Shown: positions 24,698 through 33,759 of the stretch, piece after piece
Position numbering within the stretch: the first letter of the stretch is position 1
Layout: each line of letters opens with the position of its first letter
Source: Pseudobutyrivibrio sp. UBA3626
GTDB lineage: Bacteria; Bacillota; Clostridia; Lachnospirales; Lachnospiraceae
DNA length: 64,000 nt
Direction of reading: 5' to 3'
Assembly: GCA_002373675.1 (NCBI GenBank)
Contig: DFLF01000013.1
Coordinates: 1-64,000 of the forward strand
Made by a program: the position numbers and the translations under genes
The notes under the pieces: model-generated
Databases searched by the model: none
What the model was told of the DNA's origin: nothing
What the model saw: only the letters and a program-made list of their open reading frames with translations

Positions 24698-25912
24698 TCA
24701 CTCCTTCAACTCCTCAAACTTCGCTCTCATAGTTGGATTGTTCTTGGTTAGTCTCTTAATGTTGACTTCATCCACCTTATTGTTGGCTATACGAAGCTGA
24801 TTGTCAGAGCCCTGTAATTCTTTTTTAACTTTTTCAAGGTGACTAATTGTCTTATCAATTTCATCAATAGCTTTATCAAAATGTTTATGTGCGATATCGT
24901 AATTTCTACTGAAATCATCTTTGAATTGCAATAGTGATTCTTCGAAATTAGATATGTCGATATCTTGATTCTTTACTAGCGCAAGTTCTTGCTTATACAT
25001 TAATGCATTCATAGCAGCGTTACGAAGCAATGTAATAATAGGGATAAAGCACTGAGGTCGTACAACATACATTTTCTCATATCTATACGAGACGTCTACA
25101 ATTCCTGCATTGTAGAGTTCGTTTTCAGATTCAAGTAATGATACAAGCACTGCATATTCACAATTCTTCTCGCGACGATCCTTGTCAAGTTCCTTGAAGA
25201 AATCTTCGTTCTTGTGCTTTGTTGCGGTAGTATCCATCTCGTTTTTCATTTCGAACATAATTGATATTATCTCGTTATCATATTCATCAGTTTCTCGATA
25301 GATATAGTCCCCTTTACTTCCAGAACGGGCATCGTTATCTTTTTCGAAATACGCATTAGGAAATGCTGTTGCACGAAGTTGGTTGAACTGCGTCTCGCAA
25401 TGTTGTTCTAATGTCTCTCCAACCATCTTAGTTGACATCTTAGTCTTTAAGTCCTTATAGAATTCTATTTGACTATCTTTTTCTTTTAGAAGAATCTGAG
25501 CCTTTTCCTTCTCTGATTGAATGTCTTTCTCTAATCTATGCTTCTCTTCTTCTACATCTTTTACAGCCTCTAAAACTGCAATTTTTTGTTTGTCTTTTGC
25601 ATTATCTATTTCGTTCTGTAATTTAATCTTGTCATTTTCAAGTTTAGTCTTATCTGATTCAGCTTTCTCTATTTGCTTCTTGAGTTTATCTAATTCTTTA
25701 CTATGCGACTCGTTTATTTCAAGGATAACCTGATTGCGAAGTGAATCTAATTCAATCTTATGTTTTTCTTCTAGATTATTCTCTAGCTCCTCTATTCGCT
25801 TTTCAACATCCTTATTAAATTCCTTGTCTCTAATCTGACTTATGATTGAACTTAACTCTGCATCATCAACTGTAAATGCTTGTCCACAATGTGGACATTT
25901 TAATTCCGCCAT
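24698..25912 (-). CDS. DUF2130 family protein (zinc ribbon, coiled coil, nuclease-like core)
   Basis: A 404-residue cytoplasmic protein. An N-terminal zinc-ribbon half-site (CPHCGQAF) is followed by a long coiled coil (about 30-150). A DUF2130 core then has GSKGDYIY and IMFEMKNE, a D...ExK pattern like PD-(D/E)XK nucleases and RmuC-type proteins. A second helical region lies at about 320-380. GGGGGA precedes the ATG. Its role may be in DNA repair or defence, but this is a fold-level inference. A small cistron is coupled to its 3' end. Confidence 0.82.
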   Translation of the reverse strand: MAELKCPHCGQAFTVDDAELSSIISQIRDKEFNKDVEKRIEELENNLEEKHKIELDSLRNQVILEINESHSKELDKLKKQIEKAESDKTKLENDKIKLQNEIDNAKDKQKIAVLEAVKDVEEEKHRLEKDIQSEKEKAQILLKEKDSQIEFYKDLKTKMSTKMVGETLEQHCETQFNQLRATAFPNAYFEKDNDARSGSKGDYIYRETDEYDNEIISIMFEMKNEMDTTATKHKNEDFFKELDKDRREKNCEYAVLVSLLESENELYNAGIVDVSYRYEKMYVVRPQCFIPIITLLRNAAMNALMYKQELALVKNQDIDISNFEESLLQFKDDFSRNYDIAHKHFDKAIDEIDKTISHLEKVKKELQGSDNQLRIANNKVDEVNIKRLTKNNPTMRAKFEELKE

Positions 25913-26065
25913 AACTTATATCCCCCTTATAATTCCTACAGATTCTATTACCTTCCCCATATTACCACAGACCCTGTCCTATTATTGGGACCGATTTTCG
26001 AACGCCTGTGCTCGAACATTAGTGCTATTCTTCATAGCTACACACTTTGTGTATTATTATACAAC

Positions 26066-26090
26066 AAAAGCGTGGCTGTGCCACGCTTTA
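26066..26090 (-). terminator. terminator of the Dabb gene
   Basis: AAAGCGTGGC pairs with GCCACGCTTT around a 3-base loop, with T-rich sequence on both sides, 21 bases past the Dabb stop. The rest of 25913-26110 has no gene. Confidence 0.85.
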
Positions 26091-26110
26091 TTAGAGAATA
26101 TGTTAATTAT

Positions 26111-26413
26111 CTACACCTCATAATCCATACACACCCTATTTGCAGTATAAGGTCTTACCTTACCGTCTGCTACCGCAACGTGCTTAGGGTGGATCGCGTA
26201 TCCCTTCAGAGCTTCTTCTGATTCAAATGTGGAATCAAGCATAACATCTGCATTAGAAGATGCAAGGCCTTCTGTAACTACATTTATATCAATCAAGCCA
26301 GGTATCTCACCCTTAAGACCTTCTAAGCCGGACTTAATTCCGGCCTTGACTTTACTTATCTGCTCCTTAGTTAATTCATCCTTTAGTTGCCATAATATTA
26401 CATGTTTTACCAT
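26111..26413 (-). CDS. Dabb family (stress-responsive A/B barrel) protein
   Basis: A 100-residue ferredoxin-like dimer-forming barrel protein: MVKHVILWQLK, ISKVKAGIKSGLEGL, and the His-Pro in YAIHPKHVAVAD typical of Dabb. Members range from small catalysts to proteins of unknown role. AAGGAGG precedes the ATG. It follows the AAA gene by 27 bases and ends in a terminator. Confidence 0.88.
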   Translation of the reverse strand: MVKHVILWQLKDELTKEQISKVKAGIKSGLEGLKGEIPGLIDINVVTEGLASSNADVMLDSTFESEEALKGYAIHPKHVAVADGKVRPYTANRVCMDYEV

Positions 26414-26440
26414 GGTCGTTCCTCCTTTTTTCTACCATCG

Positions 26441-27760
26441 TCACGACTTTGACGATTCTAACGAATCTTTATCATTGGCAAACCATTCCCCTGCTATATA
26501 CAGCGGAACATTTGTCATCCAATCCTGTGTTCGATAATTTGACATAGATATCCTTACAGGCTTTAATGTCTCATTGTTTTCATACACTGTTCTTAGACTT
26601 TTTGATTTGAGATTTTCTTCAGCTTTAACCTCGATAGGATATATCTCTGATTCTTGCATTACAAAATCAATCTCTAGGTTAGATGTATCTCTGGAATAAT
26701 AGTATAATTTATGTCCGCCCGCAATCAACTCCTGTAATACATATTGCTCAGTAAATGCTCCTTTGTATTCTTTAATTGCTTTATTCTTTATTAATACATC
26801 TTTTGCATCTATTTCTGATAATGCTCCTAGTAGACCTAGGTCTAATATAAAGAGCTTAAATGATTCCAAATCTTCATAGAACTTTAAAGGCTTTTCAAGT
26901 TTTGAAATATTTGATACTTTATATATCAAGCCAGCATCCATTAACCATTGTATTGCATTTTCAAATTCTTTTGCTCTGCCACCTTTCTTTACCGCACTAT
27001 ATATAAATTTTTTATTTTCTTTTGCTAGTTGACCAGGTATAGAATCCCATACCATATTTACTTTAGGTAATACTTTTTCAGGAACATGTTTTGAGAAATC
27101 GCGACGATAATCAGCTAGAATCTGATTCTGTAATTCTCGAACTTTTTTTACATCTTGTTCCTCTACATACGTCTTTACAACCTCAGGCATTCCTCCCACA
27201 TAATAATACTGTCGTAATAATTCAATATAGATATCAGATGTTGGTGCGAATTCATCCCATCTATGCTCTTCTATGTTATTTACAAGATTCTCTTTTCCTA
27301 ACGCCAGTAAAAACTCTTTAAAACATAACGGATATAGATTTATTTCATTCACTTTTCCCACAGGAAATCCTGTTCCTTCATGTAGTCCTATCCCAAGTAA
27401 GCTACCGGCAACTGCAATATGATACTGAGGTGCTTCTTCACAAAAGTATTTTAGGGAAGTTAATCCAATTGGAACCTCTTGTATTTCATCTAGAATAATT
27501 AGCGTTTTATCCGAATTAATTGTAACACCTGATATAACAGAAAACGTTCTAATTAGCCTTTCTATATTGAAATCGTAAAATGCTTCCTTAATAGACGCGT
27601 CTTCGTCGCAATTTATATAAGCAACACTCTCATACTCATTTTTTCCAAACTCTTTAAGTAGCCATGTTTTTCCTACTTGTCTCGCACCGTTTAATATCAG
27701 TGGCTTTCTATCTTTTTTCGTCTTCCACTCTAACAATGTATTATACGCGAATCTTTTCAT
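26441..27760 (-). CDS. AAA_14/DUF4143 ATP-binding protein
   Basis: A 439-residue protein of the AAA_14 plus DUF4143 type, widespread in gut anaerobes. Walker A is NGARQVGKTWLL, Walker B is TLIILDEIQEVP and a sensor-1-like IAVAGSLLG follows. The C-terminal DUF4143 part has LEIDFVMQ...YPIEVKAEENLKSKSL, a nuclease-like D-ExK motif. GGGGG lies six bases before the ATG. Its promoter region carries three 32-bp tandem repeats, which may bind a regulator or the protein itself. Cellular role unknown. Confidence 0.88.
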   Translation of the reverse strand: MKRFAYNTLLEWKTKKDRKPLILNGARQVGKTWLLKEFGKNEYESVAYINCDEDASIKEAFYDFNIERLIRTFSVISGVTINSDKTLIILDEIQEVPIGLTSLKYFCEEAPQYHIAVAGSLLGIGLHEGTGFPVGKVNEINLYPLCFKEFLLALGKENLVNNIEEHRWDEFAPTSDIYIELLRQYYYVGGMPEVVKTYVEEQDVKKVRELQNQILADYRRDFSKHVPEKVLPKVNMVWDSIPGQLAKENKKFIYSAVKKGGRAKEFENAIQWLMDAGLIYKVSNISKLEKPLKFYEDLESFKLFILDLGLLGALSEIDAKDVLIKNKAIKEYKGAFTEQYVLQELIAGGHKLYYYSRDTSNLEIDFVMQESEIYPIEVKAEENLKSKSLRTVYENNETLKPVRISMSNYRTQDWMTNVPLYIAGEWFANDKDSLESSKS

Positions 27761-27783
27761 AATAATCCCCCTATATTACATTT

Positions 27784-27812
27784 ATAATACATTTTTTACA
27801 GCGAATATTCAA
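27784..27812 (-). promoter_or_regulatory. promoter of the repeat-fronted AAA gene
   Basis: TTGAAT (27807-27812), a 17-base spacer and TATTAT (27784-27789) on the minus strand. It lies within the first repeat unit, so anything bound to the repeats would control it. Confidence 0.6.
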
Positions 27813-27905
27813 GCATTCTTACATTTTTTACAGCGAATATTTCTCGATTTTTACATTTTTTACAGCGAATATTTCTCGATTTTTACATTTTTCATAGCGA
27901 AAGTT
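27789..27905. repeat. tandem 32-bp repeats (three units and a partial fourth)
   Basis: Units at 27789-27820, 27821-27852 and 27853-27884 share ACATTTTTTACAGCGAATAT. The second and third are identical over 32 bases. A decayed fourth begins at 27885. They are contiguous with no spacers and lie directly upstream of the AAA gene, like operator iterons. Confidence 0.9.
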
Positions 27906-27916
27906 GACTGATTTCT

Positions 27917-27950
27917 AAAAAAAACAGCTACCCCTCTTGGGATAGCTGCT
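27917..27950 (-). terminator. terminator of the chemoreceptor gene
   Basis: CAGCTATCCC pairs with GGGGTAGCTG on the minus strand, followed by eight T (27917-27924), 17 bases past the stop. Confidence 0.9.
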
Positions 27951-27966
27951 TTATTATGTCATCCTC

Positions 27967-30075
27967 TTATAACTTGAACCTACTTACGATATTAGATAAG
28001 TCACTAGCTACATCTTTCTGTTCTGTAGCCATATCTTCCACATCATCAACCATAACAGATACTTGATCAACAGTCTCTGTGATATCCGCAGAGTTTGCTG
28101 ATGTATCCTGTGCCGATTCTGCAATATCTGCAACAGCAAGGTTGACTTGTTCCATAGAATCTGTAATTGTCTCTACAAGTTCACCTATTGAATCTGCCAG
28201 ATTCTTGAATGCTGTTGCATCCTGTCCATATTGAACACCGATATTAACGAAATTGTCGTAATCTGGTGCAACAGTCTCCTGTACGAAATCAAGAAGTTGG
28301 TTGGCTCCGTCACTCATTGATCCGAATGCTGACTGAACTCCTTCTATTGTAACCTTGATTCTCTCAACAGCATCACCTGTCTCAGTAGCAAGCTTATTTA
28401 CCTCCGATGCAACAACTGCAAATCCTCTACCATGTTCACCAGCTCTTGCTGCCTCAATAGAAGCGTTAAGTGAGAGTAGGTTAATCTGATCTGCTATATC
28501 GGCAATACTATTAACCATTTCACCGATTTCACTAACAATCTTAGCTCTTTCATTTGCTTCTTTAAGTTCTTCGCTATATTTCTCAACGATTGCTATTGCA
28601 TGGTCGTATGCCTTACGTGAGCTCTCTTCTACTTCTGAAGCCCTCTTAAGTATTTCATTAACTTCTTCTGAAGTCTTAGATGTTTCGTCTGCTAAATATT
28701 GAACTGATTCATTTACTTCATTTACAGAAGCTGATACTTCCTCGGTAGCAGCACCGGTAGACATCATAGCTTCATTAACCTTACCCATATTGTCATGGAT
28801 ATCGCCGAACTTCTCTGATAGTTCTGTAGCTACCTGATTCATTCTCTGTGAAGAATCATTTACATTTGCAGAACCGGTTGAGATTCTACTAATTACATCA
28901 CGGTTACTTTCATACATTTCATTAAGTGAACCACTCATTAAGCCAAGCTCATCTTTACCCTTAGCATTAATCTTATCAACTGTGAAGTCACCCTTCGCAA
29001 GGTCTCCTGCAAATGCTTTAACTCTATTAAGTGTCTTAGATAAACTGTTGGCAATTAGTATGATTACTATTGCACATACAATAACTGCTATAGCTGCCAC
29101 TATGATAAGAATAATTGTTAACTTCTGAACAGGAGCATTAATCTCAGATAATGGCATCTTAATCATAAGCTTCCAGTTTACGCCAGGAATAGTTGCATAG
29201 TATAAGTTGTATGTCTCGCTATCACCTTTGTATTCTGTAAGTCCAGATTCATTAGCCAGAACATCTTCTCCTGCTTTAGCAAGGGATGCGTTCTCATCAT
29301 CCTTGATATTAACACCATTCTGAACCTTCTCGTTATCATCTGTATAGATATATGTGCCATCAGATGCCAGAAGCATAGCTGTTCCATTCTCTCCTACTTT
29401 GATTGACGATACAATATCTACCATGGTATCAAGGGAGATGTCACAAGTAACACATCCTATATACTGACCATTACTAAAGATTGGTGCCGAACAAGTCGCC
29501 ATAACTGTCTTAGATGATTCATCATAATAAGGATCTGTTATCTCAGCAGTTCCTTCTTTCATCTTGGCTGCGTTAGTATAATACTCCTGACTAAAGTAAT
29601 CATACTCCGCATTACTATATTCCCAGGTCTCTACGATATTGTCACCATCTTTGTACCAATATGGTCCCATATATCTCTCTGCTGCATTATAAGCATTTGG
29701 TTCAAACCATATTCCAGCACCATTAATAATACTGCTAGACTTAATAGCGCTTGAGAAACTAATCTTGAATACGTCCATTGGTGTTGACTTGTAGTAGATT
29801 GATACTTCTCTTGCAAGATTGATTGCCTGCGACCTTACGATTTCAAGATCAGCATTGATCTCGTTACTATTGGACTGCAATTCAGACTTCATTGTGTTCT
29901 GAATCTCGTTATTAATAGTATTCTTACTATTAATCGCGCTCACAACCGTAAGAATAATTGTAGCAATGACAACCGTTGGCAAAAGCTTTATAAGCATTTG
30001 ACCGCGAATTCCCATGCCTCCCTTTTTCTTAGCTTGTGTTTGTCCAGTCTGCTTCTTTGTTTTGTCGTTACCCAT
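27967..30075 (-). CDS. methyl-accepting chemotaxis protein with dCache sensor
   Basis: A 702-residue transmembrane chemoreceptor. A basic N-terminus is followed by a first membrane helix at about 27-47, an extracellular dCache domain (about 50-315, with WFEPNAYNAAERYMGPYW and YIGCVTCDISLDTM) and a second helix at about 320-345. A HAMP domain and a cytoplasmic signalling domain complete it, with the hairpin tip EIGEMVNSIADIADQINLLSLNASIEAARAGE split here as IADIADQINLL / SLNASIEAARAGEHGRGF. dCache domains often sense amino acids or organic acids; the ligand is not evident. It shows that the organism is probably motile, although no flagellar gene is in the window. It lies 23 bases after an AAA gene. 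Confidence 0.93.
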   Translation of the reverse strand: MGNDKTKKQTGQTQAKKKGGMGIRGQMLIKLLPTVVIATIILTVVSAINSKNTINNEIQNTMKSELQSNSNEINADLEIVRSQAINLAREVSIYYKSTPMDVFKISFSSAIKSSSIINGAGIWFEPNAYNAAERYMGPYWYKDGDNIVETWEYSNAEYDYFSQEYYTNAAKMKEGTAEITDPYYDESSKTVMATCSAPIFSNGQYIGCVTCDISLDTMVDIVSSIKVGENGTAMLLASDGTYIYTDDNEKVQNGVNIKDDENASLAKAGEDVLANESGLTEYKGDSETYNLYYATIPGVNWKLMIKMPLSEINAPVQKLTIILIIVAAIAVIVCAIVIILIANSLSKTLNRVKAFAGDLAKGDFTVDKINAKGKDELGLMSGSLNEMYESNRDVISRISTGSANVNDSSQRMNQVATELSEKFGDIHDNMGKVNEAMMSTGAATEEVSASVNEVNESVQYLADETSKTSEEVNEILKRASEVEESSRKAYDHAIAIVEKYSEELKEANERAKIVSEIGEMVNSIADIADQINLLSLNASIEAARAGEHGRGFAVVASEVNKLATETGDAVERIKVTIEGVQSAFGSMSDGANQLLDFVQETVAPDYDNFVNIGVQYGQDATAFKNLADSIGELVETITDSMEQVNLAVADIAESAQDTSANSADITETVDQVSVMVDDVEDMATEQKDVASDLSNIVSRFKL

Positions 30076-30098
30076 ACTTTACCCTCCTGACAAACATT

Positions 30099-31427
30099 TT
30101 ATATAATTTCGCTATTTCTTATATACATTATTAAATAGTAAGGAATTATTCTGACTTTACTACCTACATTGCTTTTCTCTCTCGTATTATTTCGTTTCCC
30201 GATACACTTATAAGCTGTATTAATAGTAGAGTCATTAATAATACCTTCCATAGATACCGAAATCCTATTCCCTACTTTTACTTCAATAGGAACTACTTCG
30301 CCATCCTTCTCTATTATAAATTCTACTTCATGATTATCGTCTGGTTTGTAATAGTATAAATCATATCCATTATATGTAAGACATTGGGCAATTACATTCT
30401 CGTAGATGGCGGATCTAACATTTCCCTTAATTGTATCATTAAGGATTCCTCTCTTAGTCTCGAATCCGTACATACATGTAAGAAGTCCAGTGTCATTTAT
30501 ATATAGTTTAAATTGATCTTTCTTCGCATTTTCTAATGGTAAAACGCGTGTATTGTTCACATTATAACATGAATAACACATATACGCATCAATTATCCAC
30601 AAAATGCTACTTCCATATTTTCTTTTTGTCTGGCCCTTCTCTACCTTAGAGTACTTGAATTTCTTCAATTCATTATTAAGCTGATTAGGGATAGAGTTAT
30701 AACATCGCTTAACAAGGGTACTTTTCCTGCTGTTAAGACTTGTCTCTATATCAGTCTGATATGCACTAATTATCTTCTTCTGAATCTCAATTACTCGGGA
30801 GAAATCTTTGTTCTTAGCGAAGTCCTGTACCGCTTCTGGCATACCACCTACAACTATATACTCTCGAAATAGATTCTGGAATTTGTTATGAATGCTTTCA
30901 GGAATCTCTGTCGGCTCTTCTAGGTATTTTGCCATACTATTAATCGTCTTAGAATCGAATCCATAAGACCACAAAAATTCCTCAAATCCCAAAGGGTACA
31001 TTGTAATCTCCTTTATGAAGGAGTTATTTTTAGTAGAGTCAGAATCAATTTTTCCAATAGCAATAGTGTCATATCGCATATCATCTGATAATACCTGTAA
31101 TACTTCTTTAGCATTATCAATATAGTGTATCTCGTCTAATATTATTAATGTCTTCTTGGGAATAAGAATTACGTTAGGAATATTAGCAGTAATTCTCTTA
31201 ATTATCTCTTCTGATGTTATCTCCCCTTCAAATACACAATGAAGTGATTTCATTTTTCGAAGATTTATATAAATATAAGATTCATATTCTTCTTTACCAA
31301 AGCTTTTAGCTATAAATGTCTTCCCAACCTGCTTTGCTCCTTTTATTAGCAAAGATTTGTGTTGGACTTCTTCTCTTCTTTGATATTTCCAGATTAACAG
31401 CTCAGAGTATGCGCTTCTTTTCAGCAT
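30099..31427 (-). CDS. AAA_14/DUF4143 ATP-binding protein
   Basis: A 442-residue relative of the ATPases at 26441 and 31573. Walker A is IKGAKQVGKTFIAKSFG and Walker B is TLIILDEIHYID. The C-terminal DUF4143 part shows EVEFIIEKDGEVVPIEVKVG (given as EVEFII...PIEVK). The ATG follows AGGTAAG. Upstream, 31428-31572 is a short A/T-rich gap. Substrate and role unknown. Confidence 0.86.
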   Translation of the reverse strand: MLKRSAYSELLIWKYQRREEVQHKSLLIKGAKQVGKTFIAKSFGKEEYESYIYINLRKMKSLHCVFEGEITSEEIIKRITANIPNVILIPKKTLIILDEIHYIDNAKEVLQVLSDDMRYDTIAIGKIDSDSTKNNSFIKEITMYPLGFEEFLWSYGFDSKTINSMAKYLEEPTEIPESIHNKFQNLFREYIVVGGMPEAVQDFAKNKDFSRVIEIQKKIISAYQTDIETSLNSRKSTLVKRCYNSIPNQLNNELKKFKYSKVEKGQTKRKYGSSILWIIDAYMCYSCYNVNNTRVLPLENAKKDQFKLYINDTGLLTCMYGFETKRGILNDTIKGNVRSAIYENVIAQCLTYNGYDLYYYKPDDNHEVEFIIEKDGEVVPIEVKVGNRISVSMEGIINDSTINTAYKCIGKRNNTREKSNVGSKVRIIPYYLIMYIRNSEII

Positions 31428-31572
31428 ATCGTCTTACCTCAAAATGCATAAAATCGTATGTTCTAATTCTATAATATAGTATGTTTTCGTAGCTATGTGA
31501 CTCATTTTCGAGCTTTATCCGTACTTAAGTGCAATTTTAGCCATTTAGTCCGTTGTGATTTTCCGCTATATT

Positions 31573-32838
31573 TTAGAACACTTCACAATTTTCTATAAAA
31601 TCAACTATATTTTTATGTTTTATACCACTTCTCTTATGTAAGGCTTTATCTAATGTCAACACGTATTTGGGGTAGAAATCCCTGATATTCTCAAGGGGTT
31701 TGTATTTATACTCCTCTTCCTTTGAAGTGCCAATTCCACCACGAGTATTGCTATTGATGTAATTTGCCACTTGTACATAGACATAGTCCATTTCTGAATC
31801 TTCAAGAACAAAGTCTATCTCACTTTTATTATTCTTCACCCTTCCTATTGCCACTTTATAATCCCACAGGAGTGAATAATTGTATATAACATTCTTTAGA
31901 GAAGTTTCTATGTCTAAAGTATTATACAAATCCACAGCATAATAGAAACTTAGATCCGAGAGATAATACTTTTCTTTCCCCTTAATGATTCTTCTCTCAG
32001 ATATGTCGAATCGTTGGCACTTATAGACTATTCTAGCATCCTCTAGAATCTGTAGATAATTATAAAGAGTCTCTTTTCTAACTGACATATGAAGCGTCTC
32101 AGAAAGGAACTCTTGCATATCTTTTATTATAAGGGCTTTACCAAAACTATTAATAACATATTTTCTAATTGCGAAAAATAGCTCTCTATTCTTTATTCTC
32201 TTATTCTTCCTTATAATCTTCTCAAATATGTCTTCAAGAACCTTCTTAGAATAAGCATGCATATTATCATGACCGCTATTTATAACTGTATATGGGAAAC
32301 CACCCTCCATCATATACTTTGTAAGTTCTTCCTGAAGGTTATCAGACACTTTCTTACCATAGAACTTCTTCATATCGAGGTATTCTTGAAAGGATAAAGT
32401 TAGCATTTCAACTGTAATGTAATGTGCCTTAAGTCTTCTTACATGCTTTGGCTTTGTAGTGTAACCATTACTTGATGTTACGAATATAGAATAGCTGCTA
32501 TCCTTAGTAAATTCGTTAAGTGCACGTTCAAAATCATTTACATTAAGAAGTTCATCAAGAAACAAATACTTCTCACCTGGTATCTCTATACTCTGTCTAT
32601 CAACAATATCAATGAGTTTTTGGGCAGTATTTATTCCTTTGTAAGGTCTCTTATTGAAATTAATACTAATGATGTTATCTTCAGGAACGCCCTTTTCGAT
32701 AAGCTCCTCAATAATGTTTTCTATAAGAGTTGTTTTGCCACAGCCAAGTACACCTGTTATGAATTTGATAGTACCTGTTTCATCATATAAGGGGCGAAGC
32801 TTATTAAGATATATCTCTCTTCTATATAACTTATTCAT
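31573..32838 (-). CDS. AAA/DUF4143 ATP-binding protein
   Basis: A 421-residue AAA plus DUF4143 protein, more divergent than its two neighbours. Walker A is TGVLGCGKTTLIE and Walker B is KYLFLDELLNV. A winged-helix-like part (ETLYNYLQILEDARIV) and the nuclease-like SEIDFVLED follow. The start is one base after the TSCPD gene stop, so it is probably co-transcribed with it. Function unknown. Confidence 0.84.
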   Translation of the reverse strand: MNKLYRREIYLNKLRPLYDETGTIKFITGVLGCGKTTLIENIIEELIEKGVPEDNIISINFNKRPYKGINTAQKLIDIVDRQSIEIPGEKYLFLDELLNVNDFERALNEFTKDSSYSIFVTSSNGYTTKPKHVRRLKAHYITVEMLTLSFQEYLDMKKFYGKKVSDNLQEELTKYMMEGGFPYTVINSGHDNMHAYSKKVLEDIFEKIIRKNKRIKNRELFFAIRKYVINSFGKALIIKDMQEFLSETLHMSVRKETLYNYLQILEDARIVYKCQRFDISERRIIKGKEKYYLSDLSFYYAVDLYNTLDIETSLKNVIYNYSLLWDYKVAIGRVKNNKSEIDFVLEDSEMDYVYVQVANYINSNTRGGIGTSKEEEYKYKPLENIRDFYPKYVLTLDKALHKRSGIKHKNIVDFIENCEVF

Positions 32839-32839
32839 A

Positions 32840-33091
32840 TTATGACTCTAAACCTATACGCAATGCTTTAACTAACTGATCTGCACAAGAGGTATCTCTT
32901 GGTCCACAAGTATTACCTGCTAATTTACTCTCTATATCACCTACTGTCATGCCGTCTACCAGCTTGCCAATAGCTTTGAGATTGCCATCACACCCTCCTG
33001 TGAATCGCACATTATATACCTTATCTCCATCTAAATCATATTCTATTAATCTTGAGCATACTCCTATTGGTTTGTATTGTAAGTGTTTCAT
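32840..33091 (-). CDS. TSCPD domain protein (TIGR03905 type)
   Basis: An 83-residue protein with the TSCPD domain otherwise found at the C-terminus of class II ribonucleotide reductases. It shows FTGGCDGNLKAIGKLVDG, NTCGPRDTSCADQL and several conserved Cys likely to bind metal. AAAGGAAG precedes the ATG. It precedes an AAA gene by one base. The role of the stand-alone form is unknown. Confidence 0.9.
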   Translation of the reverse strand: MKHLQYKPIGVCSRLIEYDLDGDKVYNVRFTGGCDGNLKAIGKLVDGMTVGDIESKLAGNTCGPRDTSCADQLVKALRIGLES

Positions 33092-33138
33092 TCTTTACTT
33101 CCTTTCTGCTTTCATCATCTATTATTACATATCTTGTC

Positions 33139-33663
33139 CTATAGTTCACTACCATGTCGTAATTCTTCGAAGAAATCACTCATAATAGCAGAACAGTCTT
33201 CTTTCATTATTCCAGTCTCTACTTCAACTCTATGGTTAAATCCCTGCATCTGAAGTAGGTTAATTACTGAGCCTACACAACCTGCTTTAGAATTCATGGC
33301 ACCAATATATACTTTCTTCATTCTAGCCTGCAGAATTGCACCTGCACACATAGGACAAGGTTCAAGTGTAACATACATTTCACATTCCTCTAATCGCCAG
33401 TCTCCCATCTTCTTACAGGCCTGCTGTATGGCAAGTATCTCTGCATGGCTTGTGGTATTGCCATCTTTATTTCTTCTATTGTAAGCCTTGGCAATAACTT
33501 TGCCTTCATCACTAACGATTACACATCCTATAGGAACATCTCCATCTTCATAGGCTTTCTCTGCTTCTTTATATGCCATTGTCATGTATTTTATCTTCCT
33601 GTCCTCAGCTCTTTTTTCTTCTTTTTCCTGTGCATTACTTTTCATTCCATTAAAGAACGCCAT
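33139..33663 (-). CDS. tadA: tRNA-specific adenosine deaminase
   Basis: A 174-residue TadA that converts A34 to inosine in tRNA-Arg(ACG). The zinc site is HAEILAI and PCPMCAGAI, with the catalytic Glu in HAE. The ATG at 33663 follows AAGGGGG; upstream codons in the same frame lack a site. A 25-residue basic N-terminal extension precedes the usual start (YMTMAYKEAEKA). It is divergent from the RNR activase gene. Confidence 0.95.
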   Translation of the reverse strand: MAFFNGMKSNAQEKEEKRAEDRKIKYMTMAYKEAEKAYEDGDVPIGCVIVSDEGKVIAKAYNRRNKDGNTTSHAEILAIQQACKKMGDWRLEECEMYVTLEPCPMCAGAILQARMKKVYIGAMNSKAGCVGSVINLLQMQGFNHRVEVETGIMKEDCSAIMSDFFEELRHGSEL

Positions 33664-33759
33664 GTGGATTTCCCCCTTGTAATCTGATATAATATGCAAT
33701 GTTATATGTATATAAGCATTACACATTTTAGATAAAATATCAAGGAAGAAGCGTTTGTT

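Noticed and set aside
27789..27905. CRISPR array
   Set aside because: Repeat units are contiguous with no spacers and no cas genes are nearby.
33664..33759. Strong divergent promoters between tadA and the RNR activase gene
   Set aside because: The region is A/T-rich, but no -35/-10 pair with proper spacing is convincing on either strand.
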